Assembly (NCBI RefSeq): GCF_004912145.1
Contig: NZ_STGT01000006.1
Coordinates: forward strand, 1-64,000
Source: Peteryoungia rhizophila
GTDB lineage: Bacteria > Pseudomonadota > Alphaproteobacteria > Rhizobiales > Rhizobiaceae
Length of the DNA: 64,000 bases
Reading direction: 5' to 3'
Each line of letters begins with the position of its first letter. Within the stretch, counting starts at the first letter, position 1. The translations under genes were made by a program, and so were the position numbers. The notes below the pieces were generated by a model. It ran no database searches and was not told where the DNA came from. It worked only from the letters and a program-made list of their open reading frames with translations. This document shows positions 36,019 to 45,791 of this stretch, piece by piece.

Positions 36019-36540
36019 TCATGTTTTCGGCGGCAGACCGGTTACTTCAGCGATGAAGTCAGCGATGGCTTGGGTGTTGTCGAGATCGAAGACCGGCAGG
36101 TCCGTGTCGGTCACCGGATGGTCGGCCGCGATGGCACGGATATGCGGGTCGGTCGGGGCGAGCGGCTCACGATTGTTCGCGGCCTGCCTGCGGGCCTCGA
36201 TCTTGGGCACGGGCTCTCGCTTGTAGCCCTCGATCAGCACGAGATCACATGGGCCGATGCGGGCGAGGATGTCTTCGAAACTCGGTTCTGGCGCGCCACG
36301 CAGTTCGTGCATGATGGCGTAGCGGGTGCCCGAGACGATGACCACTTCATGGGCACCAGCTTCCCGATGGCGGAAGCTGTCTGCACCGACCTTGTCGATG
36401 TCAAAGTCGTGATGGGCGTGCTTGATCGTTGAGATGTGGTAACCGCGCCGGGTGAATTCCTCGACCAGGCGAACAGCGAGGCCCGTCTTGCCGGAGTTCT
36501 TCCAGCCGGCGATGCCGAAGATGCGGGGGCTCGTCGTCAC
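36019..36540 (-). CDS. mobB: Molybdopterin-guanine dinucleotide biosynthesis adaptor MobB
   Basis: A 173-residue GTP-binding protein that helps MobA attach GMP to molybdopterin. The P-loop GWKNSGKTGL is at residues 11-20; STIKHAHHDFDIDKVGADSFRHREAGA and LVLIEGYKREPVPKIEA are characteristic of MobB. Its ATG overlaps the stop of mobA (ATGA), so the two are translated together. With moaA near 42-43 kb the window covers two stages of molybdenum cofactor synthesis. Confidence 0.95.
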   Translation of the reverse strand: MTTSPRIFGIAGWKNSGKTGLAVRLVEEFTRRGYHISTIKHAHHDFDIDKVGADSFRHREAGAHEVVIVSGTRYAIMHELRGAPEPSFEDILARIGPCDLVLIEGYKREPVPKIEARRQAANNREPLAPTDPHIRAIAADHPVTDTDLPVFDLDNTQAIADFIAEVTGLPPKT

Positions 36541-37163
36541 AGGACACCTCGTTCGAGGATGATGCGGGCGAGCGCCAGATCCTCGGGCGTGTTGATGTTG
36601 AAGAATGGATCGACCGCTCCGAAAGGGCCGTCGAACACGGGAAATTCGACGGTCTTCGTTCGATGCCGGGCGACGAAATCGAAGACCCGGCGATGGGTCG
36701 GATCATCCAGCCAGAGTTTGAGATCCGCTGCCAGCGTCACCGGCCAGAGTGCTGTGACCGGGTGGGTCCGGCCTGCGGAGGCGGCGATCACGATCGTTCC
36801 GCCATCGGCCTGTTCGGCAAGTCTCCGAACGAGATCGCGCGGGAGGAAGGGGGTGTCACAAGGCGTGGTCAGAACATGGGTCGGCGCATTGGGTCTGTCA
36901 GAGAATGCCGTCATGCCTGCCAGCACGCCGGCGAGGGGCCCGGGCCTGTCGGGCAGCGAGTCGGAAAGGACGGGCAGGGTGTCGGACAAAACGTGTTCTG
37001 CTGGCGCGTTGAGGTGGACAGTCGAAACCTGCGGGGCGAGGCGTGCGGCGACATGCAGTGCAAGCGGTGTTTCACCGAGCCGGATCAGGGCCTTGTCTTC
37101 CCCCATTCGGCGCGACAGGCCGCCGGCGAGAATGACGGCTGGGACGAGGGCAAGCTCGGCCAT
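36537..37163 (-). CDS. mobA: Molybdenum cofactor guanylyltransferase MobA
   Basis: A 208-residue nucleotidyltransferase that transfers GMP from GTP to molybdopterin. The opening VILAGGLSRRMGEDKALI is the GTP-binding loop with the Lys; PLAGVLAG and TTPCDTPFLP supply the metal-binding Asp; FFNINTPEDL closes the domain. ATG 37163 is chosen because AAAGGTGA precedes it; a start ten codons upstream lacks this. The gene starts 4 bases before the end of the MFS gene upstream, so they may share a transcript. Confidence 0.95.
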   Translation of the reverse strand: MAELALVPAVILAGGLSRRMGEDKALIRLGETPLALHVAARLAPQVSTVHLNAPAEHVLSDTLPVLSDSLPDRPGPLAGVLAGMTAFSDRPNAPTHVLTTPCDTPFLPRDLVRRLAEQADGGTIVIAASAGRTHPVTALWPVTLAADLKLWLDDPTHRRVFDFVARHRTKTVEFPVFDGPFGAVDPFFNINTPEDLALARIILERGVL

Positions 37164-37167
37164 CAGT

Positions 37168-38373
37168 TCACCTTTTCTCTCCCGGCGCAAAGCGCAGGAC
37201 CATCACGGCGACCAATGCCAGGACGCAGCAGGCGAGCATGACCAGCAGGAGCGGCATTGCACCTGTTTCGACCGTCAGGATGCGCGAGGCGAGCCAGGAC
37301 AAGAAGGCCCCACCCCCCATCGTGATCGCGCCGCCCAGGCCGGAGGCAGAGCCGGCGAGCTCAGGGCGTACGCTAACGATGCCGGCATTGGTGCTCGGCA
37401 GAGACAGTCCGTTGCCGAAGCCCACTATGACTTGGGGGACGAAAAAGGCCACCGAAGAGACGAAACCCTGAAGGAGGAAGAAAATGGGTATTGCGGCGCC
37501 GACGAGTGCCACCAGCCCCCCGGCCAGCATCATCATCTCGATGCCCGCACGCTTGGCGAAACGGCCGGAGAGATAGTTGCCGGCGATGTAGCCCGAGGCA
37601 ATGAACATGAATTGCAGGCCGAGCATGCTCGGAGTCAGGCCCATCAACGTGCCGCCGACGAAGGGTGCACCTCCGAGAAACGCGAAGAAGGCGCCCGACG
37701 TGAAGGTACCGGCCATTGTGTAGCCCCAGAAGCGGGGCGAGGCGAGGAGCCGGGGCCAGGCGCGGAACTGTTCCGAGAAGCTGCCGCTCTTTTGCCGATT
37801 CGTCTCGCCGAGGTCGCGGTAGACGAGAATCAGTACGACGATCGCCGCGACGAGAATTGCCGTGAAGTTCGAACGCCAGCCGAACGCGTCGCTGAGCAAC
37901 CCTCCGATCGTCGGGCCGACCATCGGGATGAGCGTCATGCCCATCGTGACATAACCGATCATCGAGGCGGCCTCTTCCATCGGTACCATGTCGCGGATGA
38001 TGGCACGGGACAGGACGAGGCCGGCAACGACAGATGTCTGGACCATGCGGGCCAGCGTCAGGACCTCGATCGAGGTTGCGAAAATGCAGACGAGGGAAGC
38101 AGCAATCAGGATCAGCAGCGCCCCGATCATCACCGGCCGGCGTCCGTAGCGATCCGATAGCGGGCCGATCACCAACTGCACGAGAGCGGTCATCGCGATG
38201 TAGCCGGAGACAAGGATCTGAACTCGGTCGTAGCTGACGCCGAGGTCCGACGCCATCGCAGGCAGGGACGGAAGAAAGATGTTCATCGTCAGCGCTGACA
38301 AGCCCGCGATCGCGACGAGGCTGACGATATGCGGAGCGGTTGTCGGGTCGAGGAAACGGGAGGGATGCTGCAC
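37168..38373 (-). CDS. MFS exporter, Bcr/CflA family
   Basis: A 401-residue transporter with twelve hydrophobic helices. The loop 2-3 signature GPLSDRYGRRPV and the helix 4-5 region SRAIIRDMVP mark the Bcr/CflA (bicyclomycin / sulfonamide efflux) subgroup, which exchanges drugs or metabolites for protons. The real substrate is unknown. The gene sits 4 bases upstream of mobA on the same strand. Confidence 0.9.
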   Translation of the reverse strand: MQHPSRFLDPTTAPHIVSLVAIAGLSALTMNIFLPSLPAMASDLGVSYDRVQILVSGYIAMTALVQLVIGPLSDRYGRRPVMIGALLILIAASLVCIFATSIEVLTLARMVQTSVVAGLVLSRAIIRDMVPMEEAASMIGYVTMGMTLIPMVGPTIGGLLSDAFGWRSNFTAILVAAIVVLILVYRDLGETNRQKSGSFSEQFRAWPRLLASPRFWGYTMAGTFTSGAFFAFLGGAPFVGGTLMGLTPSMLGLQFMFIASGYIAGNYLSGRFAKRAGIEMMMLAGGLVALVGAAIPIFFLLQGFVSSVAFFVPQVIVGFGNGLSLPSTNAGIVSVRPELAGSASGLGGAITMGGGAFLSWLASRILTVETGAMPLLLVMLACCVLALVAVMVLRFAPGEKR

Positions 38374-38403
38374 GCGAACTTGTCCTTGGGCTCTGCGCCG
38401 AAA

Positions 38404-39309
38404 TCAGCCGGGAGAGGCCGGGTCGGAGGTGCGGGCGAGTGCCGCCTTCTTCTTGTTTTCGCGATAGAAGGTGTAGAGGCCCGAGCCGATGACAATGGTC
38501 GAGCCGACGATCATCCAGATGTCAGGGGTTTCCCCGAAGAACAGGATGCCGAGCAGGATCGCCCAGAGCAGGCTGGTATAGCGGAAGGGCGCGATAAACG
38601 AGATTTCTCCCGTGCGCATCGCCATGATGATCGCTTGATAACCGGCAAAGAGGAAGACCGAGGCGAAGGCCAGCGTGCCGAGTGCGTTGTAGGAAACCGG
38701 CTGCCAGCCACCAAAGGCCGGGACCAGCAACAGTCCGGCAAAAGAGATCGAGGCGGCCGTGAACAAGGTCACCGTGAGCGATGAAATGCCCGGATCGATT
38801 TTGCGGGTGACGAGGTCGCGGGCGGCGGCGGTGAAGACGCACAAGACGATGTAGAGCGACGCCGTCGTGAAACCCTCGGGGCCAGGCTGAATGATGACGA
38901 GCACGCCCAGGAAGCCAAGGCCGATCGCGGTCCAGCGCCGCCAGCCGACGGGCTCCTTGAAGAAGAGGGCCGCGCCAAGGGTCACCGCGAGCGGCATCGA
39001 TTGAAGAATCGCGGATGCATTGGCGAGCGGAATCTGGCCGAGGGCCGCCAGAAAGGCGACGGCTGCGACGGTCTCCAGGAGGATGCGCAGGAAGATCATC
39101 GGCTGCAGGATATGCCTGATATGGTCGAGCGCGCCCATACGGCGGGCGACGACGTAGACCAGAAGGGCTGTGAAGGCCCCGCGCACGAACATGATCTGCG
39201 CCACGGTCAGTTCCGCAGTCACCGATTTCGTCAGGGCGTCGTTGAAGGTGAAGCCAGCCATCGAGATCGCCATCAGGAGGGCGCCTCGGGTGTTCTCGGA
39301 TAATGCCAT
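38404..39309 (-). CDS. DMT superfamily transporter (EamA domains)
   Basis: A 301-residue protein with ten helices in two EamA repeats. PLAVTLGAALFFKEPVGWRRW closes the first repeat and TSLLWAILLGILFFGETPD the second, both typical of drug/metabolite exporters. ATG 39309 puts the first helix (GALLMAISMAGFTFNDAL) close to the N terminus; the longer frame has no support. It lies 30 bases upstream of the MFS gene on the same strand. Confidence 0.88.
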   Translation of the reverse strand: MALSENTRGALLMAISMAGFTFNDALTKSVTAELTVAQIMFVRGAFTALLVYVVARRMGALDHIRHILQPMIFLRILLETVAAVAFLAALGQIPLANASAILQSMPLAVTLGAALFFKEPVGWRRWTAIGLGFLGVLVIIQPGPEGFTTASLYIVLCVFTAAARDLVTRKIDPGISSLTVTLFTAASISFAGLLLVPAFGGWQPVSYNALGTLAFASVFLFAGYQAIIMAMRTGEISFIAPFRYTSLLWAILLGILFFGETPDIWMIVGSTIVIGSGLYTFYRENKKKAALARTSDPASPG

Positions 39310-39423
39310 GCTCGATTCCCGTGCGTACCACGAGGTTCTAAACCAAGCGACAGGCTGTAGAAACCAGAATTCCGCTGTTACCTTCGGCAAAAGATGCTGC
39401 AGTGCCAAAAGCAGGTTTCCGAG

Positions 39424-39438
39424 TTAACCTTTGTTCAA
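39424..39438 (+). promoter_or_regulatory. CtrA-like site upstream of the chemoreceptor gene
   Basis: TTAA-N7-TCAA at 39424-39438 differs at one base from the TTAA-N7-TTAA half-site pair used by the alphaproteobacterial cell-cycle regulator CtrA. It lies 102 bases before the start codon of the chemoreceptor. One match of this size can arise by chance. Confidence 0.25.
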
Positions 39439-39540
39439 GTTCCCGACGACAAGGTTGGAACCAGCGCCGCATGATGTGGCTCTGCCCCATTTTTCAACCT
39501 GCGCGATGATCTCGCAGGCGCCGGCCTTTCCGAGGGTCTC

Positions 39541-42075
39541 ATGAGTTTTATCGATCGCCTCCTGCAAAGCCGCAGGATCGTCACCAAAGTTTTGCTTTTT
39601 GTTGTTCCTCTCGTTCTGCTCATGGCCGGTGTCGGCCTCCTGGGCTATTGGACTGCCACCACTCTCAACGGCCACATGACGGTCACCCGTGCCACCATCG
39701 GCAATATCAGCGACCTGGAGGCCCTTCAGCAGGGGTTGCAGGAATTCAGTCTCGACCCGACCGAAGAGAGCCGGCAGGCTCTTGTCTCGGCCATTGAAGG
39801 TCAGGAGAGGGGGCTCGCCGTGCTCAACGGCGTGCTGGCCGGCCAAGTGCAAGCGGCCGATCTTTCTGCGTTGACCGGATTGCCGACCGAGATGCGCAGG
39901 CAGACCGCTGCACTCTGGGATGGCAAGACAAGGCAGGAGGAGCTCGACGCGGGGCTGACCGCAGCCGTGGCGGCACTGCAGGCAGAGAGCCAGCAGATCG
40001 TCAAGCAGGTCGATTTCGTCCGCACGGATCTGTCGGCCAAGGAACGCTTCGCCAAGGAACTGCTGTTCGACGCCTCCGCGTTCAAGTCTCTGCTCGACCG
40101 TCTGGGCAAGCTGCGTGTCGGGGTGCAGATGGCATTCACGCCGGAGGAACAGCTGTCCGAGGCCAAGCTCTATCTCGGGCCGATGCAGAAGGATCTGGCA
40201 AAGGCCGAGGAGATCGCCTCGGACAAGGGCAAGGTGCTTGTCGCCGAAGTCGCGGCGGCGATCCAGAAGATCGAAGCGATCCTCGCGAATTCCGGTCCTG
40301 ATGATGTCAGGGCGCAAGAACTCGGGCGTGTGCTGGCTGAACTGGTCGAGATCGAACAGAAGATCACGCTGCAGGCGGCGAAGAACGGCGATATTGCCGC
40401 CGACCGCTTCGTCAGCCTCGACAAGCTCGTTGCCGAGCAAAAAGAACTGATGGCACTGGTCGATACGGCGGCACTCGACATCGCGACGCTGGAGCTCCGC
40501 GTCCAGCAGATGTTGGGGTCCCTCGACGATCAGAGCCGCGCGGTGGTGATCGGCGATGTGGGCTCGCTCCAAACAGTGGCTGCCCGCATTTCCGAACTCG
40601 GCGCCAAGAATAGCGCCCTTCGTGACTTCCCGCAGAAGATCGCGCCGCATCTCGCGTCGATCACGGAGAATTCGCAGGCGCGTCTCGATGCAGCGCGTGA
40701 CTGGCAGGAAAAGCGTCTCGCCGCCAATGCTTCGGTGTCTGCTGCGATGGGTTCGCTGCGCAATTTCGTCAGCCAAGCCCAGGAGATCGGGCGCGAGGAC
40801 AGCGAAAGGTCGGCCACGATCTCGGTCATCACCATGGTTCTCGGCACGCTGCTCGCGATCATCGGCGGCCTGATGCTGATCGAGACTCTACGCGCACCGC
40901 TGAAGCGCATCACCAGCGTCATGTCGCGATTGGCGAGTGGTGATCTCTCCGTGCCGATCGAGGGGCGCAACCGCGGCGACGAGATCGGCGACATGGTCCG
41001 CTCGGTCACCGTGTTCCGCGATGCGGCGCTGGAAAACAAGCGGCTCGAGGGAGAGGCGGAAGCAGCCCGTTCGCGCTCGGAGCATGAGAGCGCGCAACGT
41101 GCCCAGGAGCGGGCGCGCGTCGAGGCCGACCAGCGCTCGGCACTGGAAGCGCTGTCGTCCGTCCTCGAAGCGCTCGCCAATGGCCAGCTCAATGTGTCCA
41201 TGCGCGAAGACCTGCCAGAGGATTTCGTCGCCATGGCGTCGACCTACAATCAGGCGGTCGAGGCCCTGCGTGCCACGCTCGAAGAGGTGCGTGCGGCCAG
41301 CAGTGATATCAATGCCGGGACGGAAAACCTGGCCGTGTCAGCGGACGATCTGGCGCGGCGGACCGAGCAGCAGGCGGCGGCGCTCGAAGAGAGCGTGCGG
41401 GCCCTGTCGCATCTGAGCGACGTCGTCAGGACGACGGCCGACGGGGCAGGGCGTACGGCCCAATCCGTCAAGTCGGCCCGCGATCATGCGCGTCAGTCCG
41501 GCGTGGTGGTGCGGAAGGCTGTCGAGGCGATGGCGGAGATCAGCCGCTCGTCGGAGAAGATCTCGACCATCATCGGCGTCATCGACGAGATCGCCTTTCA
41601 GACTAACCTTCTGGCCCTCAATGCTGGCGTCGAGGCAGCGCGTGCGGGTGAGGCCGGGCGTGGTTTTGCGGTGGTTGCACAGGAAGTACGCGATCTCGCC
41701 CAGCGTTGTGCGAACGCCGCAAAGGAGATCAAGACGCTGATCTCCGTAAGCGGCGGTCAGGTGCGTTCGGGTGTCGAGTTGGTGGAAAACACCGGCGCCG
41801 CGCTGCAGTCGATCATCGATCAGGTCGAAGAGGTCCAGTCACTGGTAGAGAGCATTTCTGCCGCGACACGCGAACAGTCGACAGGCATCAGCGAGGTCAC
41901 GTCCGCCGTGCGCGATGTCGAACTGATCACGCAGCAGAACGCCGCCATGGTTGAGGAGAACAATGCCGAGATCCACGGTCTGCGCCAGCGCGTCGATATC
42001 CTGATGCAGAAAATCTCGCGGTTCCGCACCGACAGCCATCGTGCGGAAGCGCAGACCTATCGTCGGTCGGCATGA
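39541..42075 (+). CDS. Methyl-accepting chemotaxis protein
   Basis: An 844-residue receptor. Helix 1 (about 17-40) and helix 2 (about 425-447) bracket an unusually long periplasmic domain of nearly 390 residues that is almost entirely helical, as in HBM-type four-helix-bundle receptors. A HAMP domain ([22 protein letters not shown]) and a second HAMP-like segment ([13 protein letters not shown]) precede the signalling hairpin, whose tip reads [33 protein letters not shown] in family form (tip core [12 protein letters not shown]). No C-terminal CheR pentapeptide is obvious. The ligand is unknown. The gene stands alone, without che or fla genes nearby. Confidence 0.93.
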   Translation: MSFIDRLLQSRRIVTKVLLFVVPLVLLMAGVGLLGYWTATTLNGHMTVTRATIGNISDLEALQQGLQEFSLDPTEESRQALVSAIEGQERGLAVLNGVLAGQVQAADLSALTGLPTEMRRQTAALWDGKTRQEELDAGLTAAVAALQAESQQIVKQVDFVRTDLSAKERFAKELLFDASAFKSLLDRLGKLRVGVQMAFTPEEQLSEAKLYLGPMQKDLAKAEEIASDKGKVLVAEVAAAIQKIEAILANSGPDDVRAQELGRVLAELVEIEQKITLQAAKNGDIAADRFVSLDKLVAEQKELMALVDTAALDIATLELRVQQMLGSLDDQSRAVVIGDVGSLQTVAARISELGAKNSALRDFPQKIAPHLASITENSQARLDAARDWQEKRLAANASVSAAMGSLRNFVSQAQEIGREDSERSATISVITMVLGTLLAIIGGLMLIETLRAPLKRITSVMSRLASGDLSVPIEGRNRGDEIGDMVRSVTVFRDAALENKRLEGEAEAARSRSEHESAQRAQERARVEADQRSALEALSSVLEALANGQLNVSMREDLPEDFVAMASTYNQAVEALRATLEEVRAASSDINAGTENLAVSADDLARRTEQQAAALEESVRALSHLSDVVRTTADGAGRTAQSVKSARDHARQSGVVVRKAVEAMAEISRSSEKISTIIGVIDEIAFQTNLLALNAGVEAARAGEAGRGFAVVAQEVRDLAQRCANAAKEIKTLISVSGGQVRSGVELVENTGAALQSIIDQVEEVQSLVESISAATREQSTGISEVTSAVRDVELITQQNAAMVEENNAEIHGLRQRVDILMQKISRFRTDSHRAEAQTYRRSA

Positions 42076-42089
42076 TCTGAAACAGAAAG

Positions 42090-42110
42090 CCGGCGGCGTT
42101 CAGCCGCCGG
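42090..42110. terminator. GC hairpin between convergent mcp and moaA
   Basis: CCGGCGGC (42090-42097) pairs with GCCGCCGG (42103-42110) around a 5-base loop that contains the moaA stop codon. On the minus strand a T-rich run (CTTTCTGTTTC) follows, so it can terminate moaA. Confidence 0.7.
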
Positions 42111-43146
42111 TGACGCTCATGTGGCGCGCCACTGCCGGCTTGCGGTGATCGCGATCGATGATGAAGTCGTGGCCCTTGGGCTTTCGCGAAATGGCTTCGT
42201 CGATGGCGGTCGACAGATAGGCGTCGTCATCTGACGCCCTGAGCGCGGTCCGCAGGTCAGCCGCGTCGTCCTGGCCGAGGCACATATAAAGCGTGCCGGT
42301 GCAGGTCAGGCGGACCCGGTTGCAGCTTTCACAGAAGTTATGGGTCAGGGGCGTGATGAAGCCGAGCCGTCCACCGGTTTCCCGCACCTCGACATAACGG
42401 GCCGGTCCGCCGGTCCGATAGGGAATGTCGTCCAGCGTGAACTGCTCTTCCAGGCGCTGGCGCACCAGGGAGAGTGGCAGATACTGATCTGTCCGGTCTT
42501 CCTCGGTCTCGCCCATCGGCATGGTTTCAATCAGCGTCAGATCCATGCCTTCGCCATGGGCGAAGCGCATGAGTTCGGGGATTTCGTTCTCGTTGAAGTC
42601 CTTCAGCGCCACGGCGTTCAGCTTAACGTGGATGCCGGCAGCCTGCGCGGCGCGGATGCCTTCCAGCACCTTGTCCAATTCGCCCCAGCGGGTGATCGTC
42701 TTGAACTTGTCCGGGTCGAGTGTATCGATCGATACGTTGATGCGGCGCACGCCACAGTCGGCCAGTTCTGCCGCGTGACGGGCGAGCTGGGAGCCGTTGG
42801 TGGTCAGCGTCAACTCGTCCAGACCACCGCCGATGTGACGCGACAGGCCACGAACCAGATGCATGATGTTCTTGCGGACCAGCGGCTCGCCGCCGGTGAG
42901 GCGCAGTTTGCGCACGCCCTTGGCGATGAAGGCGGAACAGAGCCGGTCCAGTTCTTCCAGCGTCAGGAGATCCTTCTTCGGCAAGAAGGTCATGTTCTCC
43001 GCCATGCAATAGGTGCAACGGAAATCGCATCTGTCCGTGACGGAGACACGCAGATAGGTCACGGCCCGTCCGAAGGGGTCGATCATCGGGGCGGCTCGGT
43101 CGATGAGCGGTTCTGCAGTATGCCAGTCGGCTGGGGTGTGGTCCAA
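42100..43146 (-). CDS. moaA: GTP 3',8-cyclase MoaA (molybdenum cofactor)
   Basis: A radical SAM enzyme that converts GTP to 3',8-cyclo-GTP, the first step of molybdopterin synthesis. The N-terminal cluster motif CDFRCTYC (Cys40, 44, 47) and the C-terminal cluster region [14 protein letters not shown] bind two [4Fe-4S] groups; [11 protein letters not shown] binds SAM; the chain ends in Gly-Gly as required in the family. TTG 43146 is taken as the start since AGGAG lies 7 bases upstream, giving 348 residues; the ATG before IDPFGR is the alternative. Confidence 0.96.
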   Translation of the reverse strand: MDHTPADWHTAEPLIDRAAPMIDPFGRAVTYLRVSVTDRCDFRCTYCMAENMTFLPKKDLLTLEELDRLCSAFIAKGVRKLRLTGGEPLVRKNIMHLVRGLSRHIGGGLDELTLTTNGSQLARHAAELADCGVRRINVSIDTLDPDKFKTITRWGELDKVLEGIRAAQAAGIHVKLNAVALKDFNENEIPELMRFAHGEGMDLTLIETMPMGETEEDRTDQYLPLSLVRQRLEEQFTLDDIPYRTGGPARYVEVRETGGRLGFITPLTHNFCESCNRVRLTCTGTLYMCLGQDDAADLRTALRASDDDAYLSTAIDEAISRKPKGHDFIIDRDHRKPAVARHMSVTGG

Positions 43147-43293
43147 CAGGTCTCTCCTGTCCGTTTCGGTCAATGTGGGGTCAAGCCATTGAGGCGTCAA
43201 GCCGACACTCGGCACGCGGGTGCTTATCCGATTGCAAAAACTCGCTGTTGGCCCTAGGTCTGCGCCAGCCTTATTGAGGAAGACGAGGATCGC

Positions 43294-43656
43294 ATGAGCG
43301 AGATCTGGCCGAGCGAATTGAAAGTGTCGAAGGATCGGCGTCTGTTGACGGTAACCTTCAATGATGGCGTCGAAGCGTCGCTTCCGGCCGAAATGTTGCG
43401 GGTCCTGTCACCGTCGGCAGAGGTGCAGGGTCACGGTCCCGGGCAGAAGGTCACGGTCCCAGGCAAGCGCAATGTCGGCATCCGCCAGATGGTCCCGACC
43501 GGCAATTATGCGGTGCGCATCGGCTTCGATGATGGACATGACACGGGCATCTTCACCTGGCACTACCTGCGCGAACTTGGCGTAAGCGGCCTGGAAAAGT
43601 TCGCGGCCTATGAGGTCGAACTCGCAGAGAAGAAGCTCAGCCGCGATCCTCGCTGA
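43294..43656 (+). CDS. DUF971 family protein
   Basis: A 120-residue protein of the DUF971 fold, also found as the N-terminal domain of gamma-butyrobetaine hydroxylase and in proteins linked to iron-sulfur assembly. Landmarks are [36 protein letters not shown] and the C-terminal [17 protein letters not shown]. Its own function is unsettled. The last 20 bases overlap the 3' end of the convergent MarR gene. Confidence 0.88.
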   Translation: MSEIWPSELKVSKDRRLLTVTFNDGVEASLPAEMLRVLSPSAEVQGHGPGQKVTVPGKRNVGIRQMVPTGNYAVRIGFDDGHDTGIFTWHYLRELGVSGLEKFAAYEVELAEKKLSRDPR

Positions 43657-44128
43657 GTTCCAGATCCTGCGTGTCATCCGATGACAGCATGCGCTGGATG
43701 AGCCGGTCCATGTTGTCGGCCAGACGCTGGCACTCGTCGATCGGTGTCGCCGACAGGGTGCGCTCGATGAGTTCCGTCTGGATGCGCATGGCCTTCTCGC
43801 TCAAGGCCCGCCCCTCGTCCGTCAGGAAAAGCCTCAGTACCCGCTTGTCCTTCTGGTCGGGCCGACGTTCCAGCAATCCGCGCTTTTCCATCTGCGGCAG
43901 CAACATGCTCATGTTCGAGCGCCCGACGAGCAGCTTGCGGGCGAGTTCCTGCTGGGAGATCCCTTCGAAGCGGTAGAGATTGACCAGGATGTCGAGGTGC
44001 GGCGGCTTGATGTCGAGTGGTCCCAAGGCGCGTCCGAGAGCCTGCTGCATCAGCTGGCAGGCTCGGGCGACCGAGATCCAGCTGCGAAATCGAGGATGGT
44101 CCCAGGGGAAGGCTTGCTTTTCGTTCAT
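43637..44128 (-). CDS. MarR family transcriptional regulator
   Basis: A 163-residue winged-helix repressor. The central region HLDILVNLYRFEGISQQELARKLLVGRSNMSMLLPQMEKRGLLERRP contains the helix-turn-helix (recognition helix near GRSNMSMLL) and the wing DQKDKRVLRLFLT, flanked by dimerisation helices. It is divergent from an alpha/beta hydrolase gene with a palindromic operator in the 47-base spacer, the normal layout for a MarR protein controlling itself and its neighbour. The effector is unknown. Confidence 0.92.
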   Translation of the reverse strand: MNEKQAFPWDHPRFRSWISVARACQLMQQALGRALGPLDIKPPHLDILVNLYRFEGISQQELARKLLVGRSNMSMLLPQMEKRGLLERRPDQKDKRVLRLFLTDEGRALSEKAMRIQTELIERTLSATPIDECQRLADNMDRLIQRMLSSDDTQDLELSEDRG

Positions 44129-44141
44129 TCTTGTACTTTAT

Positions 44142-44157
44142 TGTTCAGCATTGAACA
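44142..44157. promoter_or_regulatory. Candidate MarR operator in divergent spacer
   Basis: TGTTCA (44142-44147) and TGAACA (44152-44157) form a perfect dyad around GCAT, 14 bases from the MarR start and 18 bases from the hydrolase start. It is the only strong dyad in the spacer and has MarR-box size. Confidence 0.65.
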
Positions 44158-44175
44158 TTTGATGGGATTCTGACT

Positions 44176-45102
44176 ATGCCATCCTTTCCTCTCAAGGTCA
44201 CCCGCCTGGCTTTCGCGCAGCTGGAGAAGCTCTCGCCAACCATGGCGGGGCGCATCGCTTTCGAACTCTTTTGTCGGACGCCGAGCCGACGCCCCAAGGG
44301 CACCAAGGCGAAGCAGGTCTTCCTCAACGGGCGCAATCGCCTGCGGCAGGCATCGACTGTACGTCTCGCCCTGACACGGGGGATGGCGGCGGCCCATCAT
44401 CTGCCTGCGGATCTTCGCGCCGGTGAGAAGAAGCGGATCCTCGTCGTTCATGGCTGGGGATCGCGGGCGGAATATCTGACCGATCTCGCCCTTGGCATCC
44501 GGCAGACCGGCGCGGAGGTCGTGGTCCTCGATCTTCCCGGGCACGGGGCCTCGAGCGGGAGGCGGCTCGATCTGAAGATCGCGGCCGAAGCGATTATCGC
44601 GGCCGAGCGGCATTTTGGGCGTTTCGACGGTGTCGTCGGCCATTCCTTCGGTGGGGCAGCCGTGATGATGGCTGCCGGACGCGTCTTCCCCGATCTTCGA
44701 CAATTTCAGCCGGGACGCATCGCGCTCATCGGCTCGCCATCCAGCATGGGCGAGGTGTTTCAAGGTTTTGCGGCCATGGTCGGCCTTGGTCACGGCAGCA
44801 TCGGTGCGATGCGGGGGCGGGCGATGGAGCTGGTCGGTGCGCGGGTCGAAGATCTCGACGGTGTCGGTGTCGCGCGGCGGATCGACAGGCCTCTGCTGGT
44901 CGTTCATGCCGAGGACGACAAGGAGGTCAATGTCGGCCATGCACAGCGCTATATCGGCGTGTCTCCGCATGTGCGCCATCTCTGGGCGAACGGCCACGGC
45001 CATCGCCGCATCGTCAGTGCGCCAGAGGTGATCCAGGCCGTCGCATCGTTTCTAACGGAAGCTGACGGCCTGAGCCGGTCGGATGTCCGAGCCGTGTCAT
45101 AG
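44176..45102 (+). CDS. Alpha/beta hydrolase
   Basis: A 308-residue serine hydrolase. The oxyanion strand VVHGWGS, DLPGHGAS, the nucleophile elbow VGHSFGGAA, the acid in VVHAEDDKEV and the final His in NGHGHRRI are all in order, so it should be active. The first 80 residues are a basic extension that is not part of the core fold. The substrate (an ester, lipid or small xenobiotic) is unknown. Divergent placement opposite a MarR gene suggests induction by a small compound. Confidence 0.87.
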   Translation: MPSFPLKVTRLAFAQLEKLSPTMAGRIAFELFCRTPSRRPKGTKAKQVFLNGRNRLRQASTVRLALTRGMAAAHHLPADLRAGEKKRILVVHGWGSRAEYLTDLALGIRQTGAEVVVLDLPGHGASSGRRLDLKIAAEAIIAAERHFGRFDGVVGHSFGGAAVMMAAGRVFPDLRQFQPGRIALIGSPSSMGEVFQGFAAMVGLGHGSIGAMRGRAMELVGARVEDLDGVGVARRIDRPLLVVHAEDDKEVNVGHAQRYIGVSPHVRHLWANGHGHRRIVSAPEVIQAVASFLTEADGLSRSDVRAVS

Positions 45103-45170
45103 AGCCGTCATGCGACTTCCCTAAGCCGCGTCCATCGAAGATGGTATGTGCGGTAACGGTGAGGCGATTC

Positions 45171-45779
45171 ATGACGATCATCAGCAGTGTCGAAGAATTG
45201 AAGGCTGTCTATGGCGAGGTCACCGAGGCCTCGATCGCCAAGGTCACGACTTTTCTGACACCCGCCTATCGACGGATGATCGAGATGTCGCCCTTCGTCG
45301 CGTTGGCGACCGTCGGACCGGAGGGACTGGATTGTTCGCCGCGCGGTGACCGCGGTGCAGTCGTTCGCGTCGCGGACGAGAACACCTTGGCGCTGCCGGA
45401 CTGGCGCGGCAACAACCGCATCGATTCGCTGCTCAACATCGTGCGGGACCCGCGTGTGGCGCTGATGTTCCTGATCCCGGGTTCGAACAGCGTCATGCGG
45501 ATCAATGGGCGGGCCGTCGTCTCGGTCGCGCCGGATCTTCTCGCCAGTTTCGAGATGGAGGGACGCCATCCGCGCAGTGTCGTCGTGGTCACGATCGACG
45601 AGGCCTATTTCCAATGTGCTCGCGCTGTGATGCGCGCCGAACTCTGGAACGCGGAGCGGCAGATTGAGCCGACCGATCTGCCGTCACCGGGAGACATGCT
45701 CAAGGCCGCCAAGGCGGACTTCGATCGCGACAGCTATGATCGTGAATGGCCGGCCCGCGCGGCGAAGACCATGTGGTAG
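45171..45779 (+). CDS. FMN-dependent PPOX-type flavoprotein (MSMEG_1061-like)
   Basis: A 202-residue split-barrel protein of the pyridoxamine-phosphate-oxidase-like group. FVALATVGPEGLDCSPRGD, VADENTLALPDWRGNNRIDSLLNI, DPRVALMFLIPG and MRINGRA outline the FMN-binding barrel. Such proteins reduce or bind flavin-linked compounds; their substrates are largely unknown. ATG 45171 with GGTGAGG upstream is chosen. It follows the hydrolase by 68 bases and is convergent with the GGDEF gene. Confidence 0.86.
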   Translation: MTIISSVEELKAVYGEVTEASIAKVTTFLTPAYRRMIEMSPFVALATVGPEGLDCSPRGDRGAVVRVADENTLALPDWRGNNRIDSLLNIVRDPRVALMFLIPGSNSVMRINGRAVVSVAPDLLASFEMEGRHPRSVVVVTIDEAYFQCARAVMRAELWNAERQIEPTDLPSPGDMLKAAKADFDRDSYDREWPARAAKTMW

Positions 45780-45791
45780 TGCCGCCGTGGC

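Noticed and set aside
42340-43257. A 305-codon plus-strand frame opposite moaA, and similar long frames opposite fumC, gor, the DAHP synthase and the OmpA-family gene
   Set aside because: All lie antisense to clearly assigned genes, with low-complexity or charged translations typical of shadow frames.
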